From: Diphasiastrum complanatum | Lineage: Eukaryota; Streptophyta; Lycopodiopsida; Lycopodiales; Lycopodiaceae | DNA: 64,000 nt | Direction of reading: 5' to 3' | NCBI GenBank assembly: GCA_029204225.1 | Contig: CM055104.1 | Span: forward strand, 21,480,658-21,544,657 | In this document: positions 54,041 through 64,000 of the stretch, piece after piece | How positions within the stretch are numbered: position 1 is the stretch's first letter | Layout: every line of letters begins with the position of its first letter | The notes under the pieces: generated by a model | What the model was told of the DNA's origin: nothing | Databases searched by the model: none | Seen by the model: only the letters and a program-made list of their open reading frames with translations | Made by a program: the position numbers and the translations under genes

Positions 54041-55348
54041 ATGAGAGAAAGGTCAAAGGAAACTGTATTCTGCAGCAGGCCAGGAAGTTTCAAGGAACCA
54101 AATAGCTCCATAGTTCTTCCCAACAAGACTTGCAATACGCGTTCACACAAACTCCAGATGTTTGTAGGACTATTAGTTCTAGCTATGCTTTCTTTTTGCA
54201 TCGCGTTCAGTTACACTTTGAAGAGTTTTCAGGAGGCTTTTACTTCCCCGCTTTTCATTTGGTCGAAGGAAACCATTTTTGCTCACATGGACATTAACGA
54301 GACGATTTTTTTGCATTCTACAATTGATCCTTGGGCTGCACAGGAGCAGGATAAGATAAAAGCTTTGCTGGATATAGACTTCAATGGAAATGAGACTGGG
54401 AAGCAGCATTTCCAGTACAATAAGGCTATGCAAGCTAATATGATGACTCAAAGAACAGCTTTAACGCATAGATCAGATGAGAAGAAGTTGCCCTCTCAGA
54501 TCTTCACCCCAAAATATGCCAGTCATTGGTCAACATTTCAGAGCTTGTTGCTGGCTTGGGCAAGCAACAAACGGCATGAACCTCAAGTAATGAGGGAGCT
54601 GTTATTGCTTACAAAGGATCCAATCGATAGACATTATAATCAGACAATAGACTTAAGAACCGCAAAGCCTTATCGTAACTGTGCAGTGGTCGGTAATAGT
54701 GGCATTTTGCTTGATAATACATATGGATCCTTTATTGACAGCCACGAGATGGTAATGCGGCTCAATAATGCCCGAATTTACGGATTCAAGGATTCCGTGG
54801 GAACAAAGACGACTATTTCCTTCATGAATAGCAATGTTCTTCACTCTTGTTCGAACAGGCCTCGCTGCTATTGTCACCCTTACGGTGAAAATGTCCCCAT
54901 AGTTGCTTACATGTGTCAAGTAGTGCATCTGATGGATGTTGCCCTGTGCAGCTCATGGCATAAAGCACCTTTGATAGTCACGGACCCCAGATTCGACGGT
55001 CTGTGCATGAGAATTGCAAAATATTATTCTCTAAAAACTTTCTTTCACAGCACAGGTAGGTCTGTGGATGATTGGAGCAGAGTACACGATGGCATCATGT
55101 TCCATTATTCATCTGGCATGCAGGCTGTCATGGTGGCTGTAGGAATGTGTGAAGAAGTAAGCATCTTTGGTTTTGGAAAATCTGCTCATGCGAAGCATCA
55201 TTATCATACGAATCAGAGAGGAGAGCTTAGCCTTCATGATTATGAGGCTGAGTATGCTTTTTACAGAGACTTGGTGAACGGATCCATCTCCATCCCTTTC
55301 CTTGATCAAGCTGGAATTTCTCTTCCTAGAGTTCATATATTTTCGTAG
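54041..55348 (+). CDS. GT29 sialyltransferase-like glycosyltransferase (GALT29A/SIA type)
   Basis: A type II Golgi glycosyltransferase. Plant GT29 proteins act on cell-wall or arabinogalactan glycans (GALT29A is a galactosyltransferase); the substrate here is unknown. The ATG at 54041 gives 435 residues with no intron. It has a short cytosolic tail, a signal anchor at about 39-59 (LQMFVGLLVLAMLSFCIAFS), a stem, then sialylmotif L at about 212-258 (NCAVVGNSGILLDNTYGSFI, MRLNNARI, VGTKTTISFMN), CYCHPYGENVPIV at 276-288, motif S at about 350-378 (HYSSGMQAVMVAVGM, IFGFGK) and motif VS with HHYH at 386-389 and HDYEAEY at 399-405. Possible N-glycosylation sites at Asn 86, 117, 200 and 413 face the lumen. 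Length and all motifs are as expected for an active enzyme. The intronless form and CHPYG segment favour the GALT29A branch, from memory. Confidence 0.92.
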   Translation: MRERSKETVFCSRPGSFKEPNSSIVLPNKTCNTRSHKLQMFVGLLVLAMLSFCIAFSYTLKSFQEAFTSPLFIWSKETIFAHMDINETIFLHSTIDPWAAQEQDKIKALLDIDFNGNETGKQHFQYNKAMQANMMTQRTALTHRSDEKKLPSQIFTPKYASHWSTFQSLLLAWASNKRHEPQVMRELLLLTKDPIDRHYNQTIDLRTAKPYRNCAVVGNSGILLDNTYGSFIDSHEMVMRLNNARIYGFKDSVGTKTTISFMNSNVLHSCSNRPRCYCHPYGENVPIVAYMCQVVHLMDVALCSSWHKAPLIVTDPRFDGLCMRIAKYYSLKTFFHSTGRSVDDWSRVHDGIMFHYSSGMQAVMVAVGMCEEVSIFGFGKSAHAKHHYHTNQRGELSLHDYEAEYAFYRDLVNGSISIPFLDQAGISLPRVHIFS

Positions 55349-56450
55349 TCCGCAAAAGTTGCATTGTTGTGCTACTACTTGAGCATTAAAAAGAGCCCGA
55401 ATAGGGTTATGCTTGATCACCAAGCTCTGAAACAATTGTCTGCTAGCTTCGACAAGCATCAATTCTGGTTCAGATCTCTGCTCTGGAGTTCTTGCCTATT
55501 TTGCTAAGAAGCAAGCTCCGAGGTCATAAGCTCAGCATGGTTGCGCAAAGATTGGAGTGCTTTCTTTGAAGGGGTGTGCAAGTGGGACTTCGACAATAAT
55601 CGAATGGTCCTGCTAAGTTTTGCAGATTTATCATCCTCCTAGGGGTCTTACATTTGTAGGCAAAAATTGGATAAAGCCTACATTTTTTTGTGTTATGCAT
55701 TGTTGGATCTGGTTTTTAAGACCCCCATAGTATCAGGACAAAGGTCAGCACACAGGGTTTCTGGGGTACAGTGTTATAGGTTCTGGCATTTACATCATAA
55801 AAGGCTTCAGCATTGCACTTGTGTAATGGATGCCGAGGTTACCTAGCCACATCCAATTTGACTGATCAAATTAATAAACTTTATTGCCAAGGTATCTAAC
55901 GAGAAGTGGATTTGAAGCACTCCGATCAGAGTAGGGCAAGATTCACTTTGCAGTGAACGTGCATGCTAAGTGCGGTTGCGCCACCTTCAAAGCCCTTTTG
56001 AACTTGAATGATTGTCTGCGACTGTCTTCATTGATTTGTCAAGTGCTTGCACATTCAAGAGTTTGTGTATGAGTTCCTAGATTTATGTGGAAGTCCTTTT
56101 CAAATTTGTGGTACTTGGATACACTCTGTTTGCCTGCCTCAAGAATATACATAAACTCCACCTCTAAATGAATCTCCGTATGTAAACTGTATATGTGCGT
56201 GCAAATGAAAGAGCTTCTGGCATTGACACGTCTTTAGAGGGACTTCTCACTTTTAAGCAGGTCTTTGGAGAATTTTATGTTTCCTACGAAGCTCTCTGTG
56301 GAAAAATGCAAGCTTTCTTTTTGTGTGTTGCACATGGTTCCACATATGTCCATTTATGTTGGATGCAGAGCTGAAATGTCGCTGACTCGCTCGAATTTAA
56401 TAGCTCCTTAAGGTTTCCGTGAAAGTTTTGATGGAAAGGGTGTGACTGAG
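55349..56450 (+). other. 3' flank of the GT29 gene
   Basis: AATAAA at 55873-55878 is the best polyadenylation signal, about 525 bp after the stop. No gene follows. Confidence 0.45.
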
Positions 56451-56452
56451 GA

Positions 56453-56455
<3 letters not shown>

Positions 56456-56513
<58 letters not shown>

Positions 56514-56555
56514 ACACACACACACACACGCACGCACGCACGCACGCACGCACAC
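56456..56555 (+). repeat. compound (CT)n(CA)n(CGCA)n microsatellite
   Basis: About 54 bp CT, about 20 bp CA, then about 25 bp CGCA. Same order as the tract at 37971-38139. Confidence 0.96.
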
Positions 56556-56559
56556 GGAG

Positions 56560-57950
56560 ATGGTAATTACTGGATCTCTTTTCTTTGCTTTCCACATAAC
56601 TTGATATTCTCTCTGTTTGGATTTTTGTGCATATGCCGAGGTGCCGGTAAATTTTTTAAAATGAAATCTGATTCAGCCTCTCACCATGTACTTTAGTATA
56701 TCTACTTAGCTGATTTCTATGCTCCAAGCTCTGTTATTTTTTTTCACTGAAGCATCTCCAAAATTATTAGGCTTTCAGCATGTCTGTGATATTGTTAGGC
56801 TTAGATAATTAAATTATTGATAGGCTCAGGTTCTAAAGCTGGATTTGTGGAGCCTGGTAAAACTCACTACAATTGCTTTGATCTGTCTTGATTTGTTGGG
56901 TGGTTTCTTCATAAATGCATTCAAACGTGCTGAAGAAAAACAATCACATTAGGAATCTGTTTTTCCGAGTGAACCTTGGAATTGGCATGTAACCTGGCAT
57001 ACCACAGAGGTTTTCACTATAACTTAAGAAGTTTTAACATACAAAGGTGGATATAGCCTACAACATTTCCAAAATAACTACTAAGCCTAACCAGCCTGCT
57101 AGTTGAGAATGAAGCCTGATCCTCCATGGATATCAGCAAATACTTTAGTGATAAGCAACAATCTGAGGACATCCATTAGTGTCAAAAGTGAAGAGCATTC
57201 ATTCTTTGAGAGAGATCGGCATCCTTCAACTTACATTGTTTCTATTGAAGCATAGAAGTCAACGGGGACCAACTCTTTTGCACCTAAATAAAGATTTGCA
57301 GTGTACATGTCTTCTGTGTGACTGGATATGCTTGTAATACTGAACTACACAAGCCAAACTCCTATTTGACCTAGCAAAGTTCAAGTATATAGAAAATTGC
57401 AAGAGCCTATTAAAGTTTATAAGACACTGAAAGCTAGCCGATGGTTGCTTGGTGACTTTCTGGTTAGAACCTCACCAATTACAGACCCCAAAACTGAGAG
57501 TAAGTAGATATATTATGTATTCAGCCGAGTACAAGCTCTGTGTAAGATTAACTTCAAATCTATCCTGGTTTCTATCTGTATGAAAGTCTCAGCCTCTTCT
57601 TTGAAAAGTATGCTTGAGATGAACAAGCTCTATCATGTAAGGAACACTTTTGAGATGCTGAACTACAAGTCAATTGGATTAAGAAGTGATTTCACATGCT
57701 TTCTTCGGTTTATACTTGCTAACCTAAAATCTTGAGTTTGACAATCAACTACAAGTGGTTGCTCTCTTTTGTATATTTTCACCTTCATTTGTTGTGCGAC
57801 ATATGCTTTGAAGTTTGAAAGGATCGTCCTCGTAGCTTCACTAAATATTTGTTCAATTTTAGCATCAACATAGAGCAAGTGTATGGGAGTTTTCTAAATA
57901 AATATTTGCTAAATTGTAGCATCAACTTAGAGCAAGGGTACTGGAGTTTT
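56560..57950. other. intergenic, no gene recognised
   Basis: Ordinary AT-rich non-coding sequence. TAAATATTTGTTCAATTTTAGCATCAA (about 57842-57870) recurs in similar form near 57898-57925. Confidence 0.45.
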
Positions 57951-57965
57951 TCTTTTTTTTTTGGT

Positions 57966-58095
57966 GCCAAGGGGGGGGAGGGGGCGGGCGACGAAGGTCA
58001 CCCTCCGAGGACATTTCGCCTGGGAAGGCCCTCGGCCGAGGATGGTAGACAAGCAGAAGGTCCTTCCCACGGCGGAATGGCCGAGGAGGTGAAAC
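57966..58095. other. GC-rich islet bounded by poly-T runs
   Basis: About 130 bp with G8 and repeated GCCGAGG/CCTCGGCC words, flanked by T10 and T8 runs in AT-rich DNA. Origin unknown; a short retroposed sequence is possible. Confidence 0.4.
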
Positions 58096-58126
58096 TTTTT
58101 TTTCTTCTTTATTTGTTGTAATTTTG

Positions 58127-58208
58127 TTTTTACATGCACCTTCCACACGAAAGGTCGTGTAATTTTCTTTTACATGCACCTTCCACACCTTGGAAGGTGC
58201 ATGTAAAA
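58127..58208. repeat. tandem arm and 18-bp hairpin
   Basis: TTTTACATGCACCTTCCACA occurs at 58127 and 58168 (41 bp apart). The second copy pairs with its reverse complement at 58191-58208 around a 5-nt loop. The first copy runs into a separate ACACGA/TCGTGT mini-hairpin. Confidence 0.9.
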
Positions 58209-58214
58209 AATTTT

Positions 58215-59100
58215 GGGAAAAACAAAAGAGGCGCATAAATTACCTTTTGTGAGGTTTCTTCCTTTTTCTTCATGAAAAAGCAAAAATTGCTTTTACGTAA
58301 CTGTAATGGATGCAATTGAGAGAGCTTCATGCCAAATGCCAACTTTTCAAAGGGGCTTGTTCCACTTCCACTTATATCTTCCATGAATGCAAGTAGGTGG
58401 TTATTCTTATCCCAAGTGTACAAGATTTTATTGCTCCAGACTCTTGAATTGCTATTTTGCTTAAGTTTTTCATCAAAGCCCTCGTTCATCTTCCATCCGA
58501 TATGGGGTCCCATTGTGACGTACCATGGCACCTATCGTACATTTATTGGCCATTTTGTTTTTCATAGCAATACATGGAGAATTCCTTGTAGAGTTTCTTA
58601 TAGTGATCCCCTAGTTGTCTAATGAATGTTTTGAGCACCAAGCAACAAAATGAGACATTGTAGCCTTTATCTAAAGACGAGCATTCACAAGATAGTCTAA
58701 TTTCTAACATCAAATCACAACTAAAATCAACCGAAAGTGCAAGGACTACTGATTGTAGCCTATGATCTCTCCATCACTTTTTGGACCAGGTCAAGGTAGA
58801 ACTCCTTATTGTAAGAGACATGCTGCCCAAGGCACTGTTGGAAATCATGGCGGTTAGATAGCTATGAGAAAAATGGTTGAGATGAGATGATCTGAATTGA
58901 ATGTTCTGATAGCTCTTGTATGAATTTAATGTCAGAATTGGAATCTTTTCAGTTTCTTGTAGTTAGATCTAATAATCCTTACTATAGTGTTGTGGGCTGC
59001 GCAATTATCTGATACAACATAAAAAACGTAAACAACGTCATTTGAGAATATCAGTTTATTGTAAGAACAGAGAGTAAAGCCAATTCTTAGAGGTGAGCCA
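58215..59100. other. no gene recognised
   Basis: Short frames on both strands lack known domains. Confidence 0.4.
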
Positions 59101-59108
59101 TCAAACTT

Positions 59109-59665
59109 CCTTCTATCCATTGCTGGATAGTAGAAGGCATGAAAGTGAGAAACAACCATTATTTAAAGAATATTTTTGCTTTTTGTCCATCGCTGGACAG
59201 CAAGCCTACGAACCATATAAACGTTCAGAGAAAAAAGTGTAGGTGAACCTACTGTCCATCGCTGGGCAGTAGTGTGTATATGCATTTACAGTGTACACAA
59301 AAAAGGAGAAGATGGAGCTTGTTGTCCATCGCTGGACAGAGAGCCCATCTATCTTGCAAAACCATCATCAAAAGTGAAGATATTATGCTAGTTGTCCATC
59401 GTTGGACGGGACAGAAGCATACATAAGTGTTTTAATTTAAAGCTAAAAAACCGCTACAAAGGAGCTATTCCATCGTTGCCCTCTGCAAGCGAAGAGGCAT
59501 TCATACATATGAAAAGGTGGCTAGTAAACAATCGCTGCCTACTAAACAGATTTGAAGCGATGTAGTAGAGCGCATGGTGTTCATTGTTGACAGGCACAAA
59601 ATACATGTTGAATCTACACAATAATGCATTGGATCTGTCCATCGCTTACATCCATCATACCAAAA
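59109..59665. repeat. array of palindromes at about 70-bp period
   Basis: The core TGTCCA-TCGC-TGGACA or a close variant has its 4-nt loop at 59120, 59190, 59259, 59329 and 59399 (steps 70, 69, 70, 70). Weaker cores follow at 59473, 59532, 59584 and 59642. The sequence between cores is mostly unlike from unit to unit, but extra arm pairing flanks most cores. Confidence 0.85.
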
Positions 59666-59770
59666 AAGACTCATACAAAGCATGAGATTATGAGCATGAT
59701 TTAGCCATAGCCAGCGGTTAATCAAAGAAGTATGATCGAAACCTGGAAGCATAGAAAATGCGTTGGAATG

Positions 59771-60052
59771 CCAAAGTAATGGAGAGTTGCTTACTGTAGG
59801 ATAGCATGTTGTCGGATCCGAAACTGGTAGGGACCTCTTGTTGTATGTGAGAAACAAGCAAACTCTTCACAGTGATGTGAGGGAGGATCCTTGAAACTAC
59901 AAGCTTTTATACCAAAGTAATGGATAGTTGCTTACCGTAGGATAGCATGTTGTCGGATCTGAAATTGGTAGGGCGCTCTTGTTGTATGTGAGAAACAAGC
60001 AAACTCTTCATAGTGATGTGAGGGAGGATCCTTGAAACTACAAGCTTTTATA
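59771..60052 (+). repeat. 141-bp tandem duplication
   Basis: Units 59771-59911 and 59912-60052, about 95% identical (about 7 differences), both ending CTACAAGCTTTTATA. Confidence 0.95.
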
Positions 60053-60378
60053 GTGTTATGTAGAGTAGTTTCCTGAAAGGTCATGAGGGAGGGGAAATTC
60101 ATTTCCCTCCAGTTAGGATTTTGAGTTTTAAATTTTGTAAAGTGTTTTTTTCTTTAAAATCTAAAGAGGGAAAAGGACCATTTATGCATGAGAGGGTTAC
60201 TTTGAATTATAACCTTGTGTTTTTTGAGGAGGCGATGGTGCGTCTGTTGTCCACTTGTTTAGTAGCAAAGCACTTCATAAGGCAGACAATTTAACACACT
60301 ATGTTATCTAAACGTTTTCTACTCTAAACGTAGCTATGGACTAAACAGACTATTTAAAACCTTTTACTAAAAACAACA

Positions 60379-60417
60379 ATGGAAGCCTCTCAAGAAGCCT
60401 CTTCTACAAACATTCAG
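60379..60417 (+). CDS. possible small first exon, unrecognised
   Basis: ACAACAATGG is a good plant start context. Thirteen codons (MEASQEASSTNIQ) lead into the donor CAG|GTATGA. No second exon can be assigned, so this may be chance. Confidence 0.2.
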
Positions 60418-61286
60418 GTATGACTTCTCGTTATCAATTCGCTACGATGCACGAACAAGAATGGGATAAGTAGTTCCTTATACCTTAACATCTATATGTT
60501 TTACCCTCTCTTTTTCAAAAGAAACGACTTAAGAAAAAGATACTACTTCCCAAAAAGCAAAATTGACTAAATGATTCTTAAAGAAATCCTTGTCAAAAAC
60601 CCAATAGTAGGGACTCCAATAAAACGGTCTTAGACAGCATGGAAATGCGTAAGATACGTAGTTTTTATGAAAGGGTTAGAATGGCAAGGATCTGCCCTAA
60701 TACCTAGTACTGTTTGTTTGGGAAGACTGGACTATATTTTAAAATGCTATTCAAAGTTGTTAAGTAGTATAACTTCTTTTGGACATGAATAACAATTGAC
60801 GCTCAACTATGACACCTATCTTCCTCACTAAACTAACTTGTGCGGTTTTGTTTTGTGGGATGGTGGCAGATATCAGTTGGACATCTTGAAAGTTCTTATG
60901 ATTTATGGTGCTTTTTAGTACTGTATTTTACTTTCAACTATATTTTACCTTGTTGGATTATGAATAAAGGCTTCAAAAGGTTTTTTTCTTGCTTTGTCAA
61001 GAGGAACTAAGTGCAGTCTTGTATCTCTCTCTATGCATCATGTTGGTGTAAATCCAACTATTCCTTGGTTGGGATAGTACTGAAACCTTTACCTTTTATC
61101 TGATTCATAAGCTAACAAAGGTCTGTTTTTAAGGTTTAGTCCACAGGATGGTTTCAGGATACTACCTCTTTGGGTTATGGGGAGCCCCTTTCTTCGCCTA
61201 ACCATTTTGTTCAAACACTGATTTGTTGTATGAAAAAGGCCGTTGAGATGCATAAATTTGTCATTAACACAATAGGGCTACATGTT

Positions 61287-61800
61287 CTTCTGCTGGACCT
61301 GAGGATAAGATTCTTTGTCTGATTGATCTGCTTGAGACTATTGACTGGGTAAAGATTTATCTTGAGTTTGTTAAGAAGAAAGACACTTTGAGCTTAGTGG
61401 AAAATCTTTACAGTCCTCTTAATGATTTCGTTGAAAAACTGGAAGAAGAGAAAAAGTTCTATAATATGCACATTAGAACAATGTTTTTGTGCTTGGAAAA
61501 TGATAATGGTATTACTCCTTTCCCCTTTTGTTTCTAATGCTCCTCTTTCACCACACCCTCTAGTCTTTATTGATGACCTTGATGAGGATAGTGCCTCTCA
61601 GCTCGAGATATTTTCTCAAGACATTTGCGACATTGGTGACATTTCTTCTTATGACTTCTTCCAATCTAAAAGCTGTCAAGTCCCCTTTGTTCCAGGCAGA
61701 ATTATTGCCAGTACAAATCCACTCCTACATCTTATAAACTTTGGAGTCTTTCTTCTATCAATTTCCGTACACCCATCCCTATCGATCTTTGGATCATGAT
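61287..61800 (+). pseudogene. unrecognised charged coding remnant
   Basis: One frame (about 61287-61536) reads IDLLETIDWVKIYLEFVKKK and LNDFVEKLEEEKKFY, helical and charged, then stops. A shifted frame continues FIDDLDEDSASQLEIFSQDI, then SSYDFFQSKSCQVPFVPGR to 61799. The two look like one broken protein. No family recognised. It could be a gag or a host gene relic; it lies about 250 bp upstream of the gypsy RT remnant. Confidence 0.35.
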
Positions 61801-62049
61801 GACTCATTTGACAAAAAAAAAAAATACAAGTATGCAAGTTGGCTGCCCTGCAAAATCCTTCACTTGAGACCCCTGTTTCTTTCGACACCATTATTTGTAT
61901 GAACAAATTCGAACCCTCTCGTTGCCCTTTTGAGCAAACCTGGGCAAGAATTAGAGGCCACTTTGAAACCGGCTACAATAGAATGAACCTACACCAAGCT
62001 AGAATCTGGAACTAGAAAAGACCTTTTTAGATCAAGAGCAAATAAAAAG

Positions 62050-62565
62050 ATCACAATGATAAGTGAATTTCAAGATGCTACTCCATTGAAATTGCCTCAT
62101 GGTTTACCATCTTCTATGTCAGCAGACCACAAAATAGATGTAATTCCAAGTAGTCAACCTATCTCCAAAGAACCTTATAGGTGTAGTCAAAAGGAGGAGA
62201 TAGAGGCTATTATCAACTAGTAAGTCATCTAAGAACGAGACATATCCAACTTTAATTATGAATAACTAGTGTTTTCTTTCAGTTTAATGAATGCTCTTGT
62301 TACATTTCAACAAGTAATGAATGATGTATTTTTTTCATTTTTGGAAAAGTTTGTGGTATTATTCTTAGATGATATATACTCATCTCTAATATAAGCTTTA
62401 AGGAACATATAAATCTCATTAAGATGGTTTGGTGGATTCTTAGGTAACAGAAACTTTGTGCAAAAAAATCAAAATGTGAGTTCTTTAGGCATGAGTTAGT
62501 TTATCTTGGCCATAAGATCACCTATAATGGGATGAAGATTGATGATAGGTAAATTTGATAGTTAG
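62050..62565 (+). pseudogene. Ty3/gypsy RT remnant with internal deletion
   Basis: The region 62060-62219 has ATPLKLPHGLPSSMSADHKI and ISKEPYRCSQKEEIE, the usual start of gypsy RT. Then FSLMNALVTFQQVMNDVF and FVVLFLDDIYS (62283-62390) give the palm with LDD. Then KSKCEFFRHELVYLGHKITY at 62465-62525. The stretch between the first and second blocks, including the first catalytic Asp region, is lost, and stops and shifts occur throughout. Confidence 0.8.
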
Positions 62566-62627
62566 ATAGATAAATTTGGACATGAAAATGTACTCCAAAC
62601 AAGAGATAAACAATTGAGAAATCATAG

Positions 62628-62698
62628 TATTTATGAGTGTTTGATTAGGTGGCAAGGTTAGACTGAGGATGTTGATTCTTGGAAAGAGTTGAAAGCAT
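62628..62698 (+). pseudogene. chromodomain remnant of a chromovirus
   Basis: YECLIRWQG*TEDVDSWKEL matches the Y-(L/V)-(I/V)-RW-G---E-(D/E)-SWE core of integrase-linked chromodomains. RNase H and integrase between it and the RT are deleted. Confidence 0.65.
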
Positions 62699-62744
62699 AA
62701 ATAAGAATGTCTTTAATTTTCACTTCTAAGGACATAAGTACTTC

Positions 62745-63250
62745 AAGGGGGAAGAATGTTAAGGCCATGTTTGATTTTCAAGGATTTGCAATAATCCTAA
62801 ACATGAGAATTAGGCCTCCAAAGTCATCAAAATTAATTATTTCTAGAAATTTCATTCAAGGCCAATTTGTGACTAATAACTTGCAATGTTTTATGGAACT
62901 CCAAATATGGACATGTGGAGTAGCACATGGTGTGTGCTGCCTACATGCGCAATGGGGAATATCAACACTAGTTGGAGTTTAGTCTAGCATTCAATACAGT
63001 TGCACGGGCACATGCATAGGTACTCCTAGAGCATATATAACCTAGTAGGAACTCACCCTCATTCTTGGCTTTCAACTTTTGGCTACAAGCAATCTCCTCC
63101 TCATCAATATTCACATACCTTGGCTTGGGGGTAAGCTTGTGTGTAATGAGCCTCTACATTGGTTGGATATTTGGCTCCACTGTTGCCCTGTTGGTGTTCT
63201 TGTAAGAAGAATCTTTAGGTGCTCCTCACACTTGTAATATTCAACAAATG
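62745..63250 (+). repeat. putative 3' LTR of the gypsy remnant
   Basis: TTCAAGGGGGAAGAA (polypurine-like) precedes TGTTAAGGCCATG at 62757. A TATA-like CATATATAACC lies at 63032-63042. The right end is not defined. Confidence 0.5.
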
Positions 63251-63429
63251 TAGTATGATGTTAGTGTAGTCTTTTTTGTTTCTTTCGCCATCCTTTACAC
63301 CACATAAATTTCAAATCTTGAGGTGGAATAAGTAGTTGTGGATTGTTAACAAACATTGTGCAAATATAATAACTCTTGAAATAGGAATGACTTTACACAT
63401 GAAATGACTTTCGTGGTTGTGTTTTGTTT

Positions 63430-64000
63430 ATGTAGGAGTCATGCAAAATTGATTACTAGTCGGTTGGTCATATTGATATATAATTTTCTTTTAGCATTTT
63501 TTTCCATATAAATTCTTTATGAGTTATTTTAAATATTTGAGAAGTCAGTATAGTAAGAAGTTGCAATAATGTGCTCATATTTCACATTCAAATTGATATG
63601 ACTATATTCTAATATATTTCAACATGCAATAATGTACTCATATGTCACATTGAAATTGATATGACTATATTCTAATATATGTTAACATGCAATAAAGTCA
63701 ACAATAAGACACTATGTATAATGAAAATCCTTCCTTGAAAAAAATCATATTTACAAGCTAGATCTTAAAAAAACAATTCTATATGACTTCAATCATAAAT
63801 GTTTATGTCATTTCATGTGAATACATTAGTTTTCATGTTGATATTCTCTATTCAACTTGGTATGTAGCTCTTTATTGCCTTGTGCATGCATCCATAGACA
63901 ATGTATATTGCAAATTCATGTAGTTTAGTATATGAAATACTATGATCTAGAAATAGTATTTTGACCCAAGAAATTTCCTTCATATTCATTATCAATCAAA
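63430..64000 (+). repeat. dispersed repeat, copy 2, with a 63-bp internal tandem duplication
   Basis: Partner of 41100-41640. Units 63564-63626 and 63627-63689 are a tandem pair starting CAATAATGT and ending CAACATG/TAACATG; the copy near 41.1 kb has only one. Confidence 0.7.

Noticed and set aside
59109-59665. A CRISPR array
   Set aside because: The repeats are too short and variable, spacers too long, no cas genes, and the DNA is plant nuclear. Kept only as a hairpin array.

Overview
This looks like nuclear DNA of a land plant. It has plant glycosyltransferase and arginine-decarboxylase family genes, short GT-AG introns, and Ty1/copia, Ty3/gypsy, LINE and hAT remnants that are almost all broken. 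Several CT or CT+CA dinucleotide tracts exceed 100 bp. There are no operons, ribosome-binding sites or CRISPR-Cas genes. The species cannot be fixed from the sequence. The arginine-decarboxylase piece resembles the cyanobacterial form more than the flowering-plant one, which hints weakly at a non-flowering plant.

Layout. 1-2455: 3' half of a copia element (pol plus putative 3' LTR). 2456-5500: a hAT transposase scrap in otherwise unreadable DNA. 5533-6227: a minus-strand LTR. 6662-7744: 5' end of an arginine decarboxylase gene (minus) with a perfect 61-bp tandem duplication upstream of its ATG. 8768-9950: fold-back elements, CT tracts and a minisatellite. 9953-14340: a decayed LINE (minus). 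14605-32473: an O-fucosyltransferase-family gene split by about 16.2 kb of nested copia elements. The oldest insertion hit the splice acceptor of an 80-nt intron. Inside it sit an inverted partial LTR, a young copia element (17181-22866) and an older one (23441-29455). 33236-34315: a rearranged copia fragment (minus). 34320-38525: a gypsy gag-protease element (minus) with leader and probable LTR. 38526-44300: AT-rich DNA with dispersed repeats. 44300-47770: an unrecognised element with a 22-bp minisatellite, a proline-rich stretch and a coiled coil. 47858-48845: a copia leader/gag fragment. 49919-50062: a long CT tract. 54041-55348: the only clearly intact gene, an intronless GT29 sialyltransferase-like enzyme. 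57950-60052: hairpins, a regularly spaced array of palindromes and a 141-bp tandem duplication. 61287-63250: unrecognised coding remnants and a gypsy RT/chromodomain remnant with its LTR. 63390-64000: a dispersed repeat also present near 41.1 kb.

How it fits together. Two cellular enzymes (arginine decarboxylase in polyamine synthesis, O-fucosyltransferase-like protein in the Golgi) appear truncated or silenced, while the Golgi GT29 enzyme survives. The retroelement nest can be ordered in time from target-site duplications and LTR divergence. The least explained feature is the 70-bp-period palindrome array at 59.1-59.65 kb, where paired substitutions keep the stems intact.
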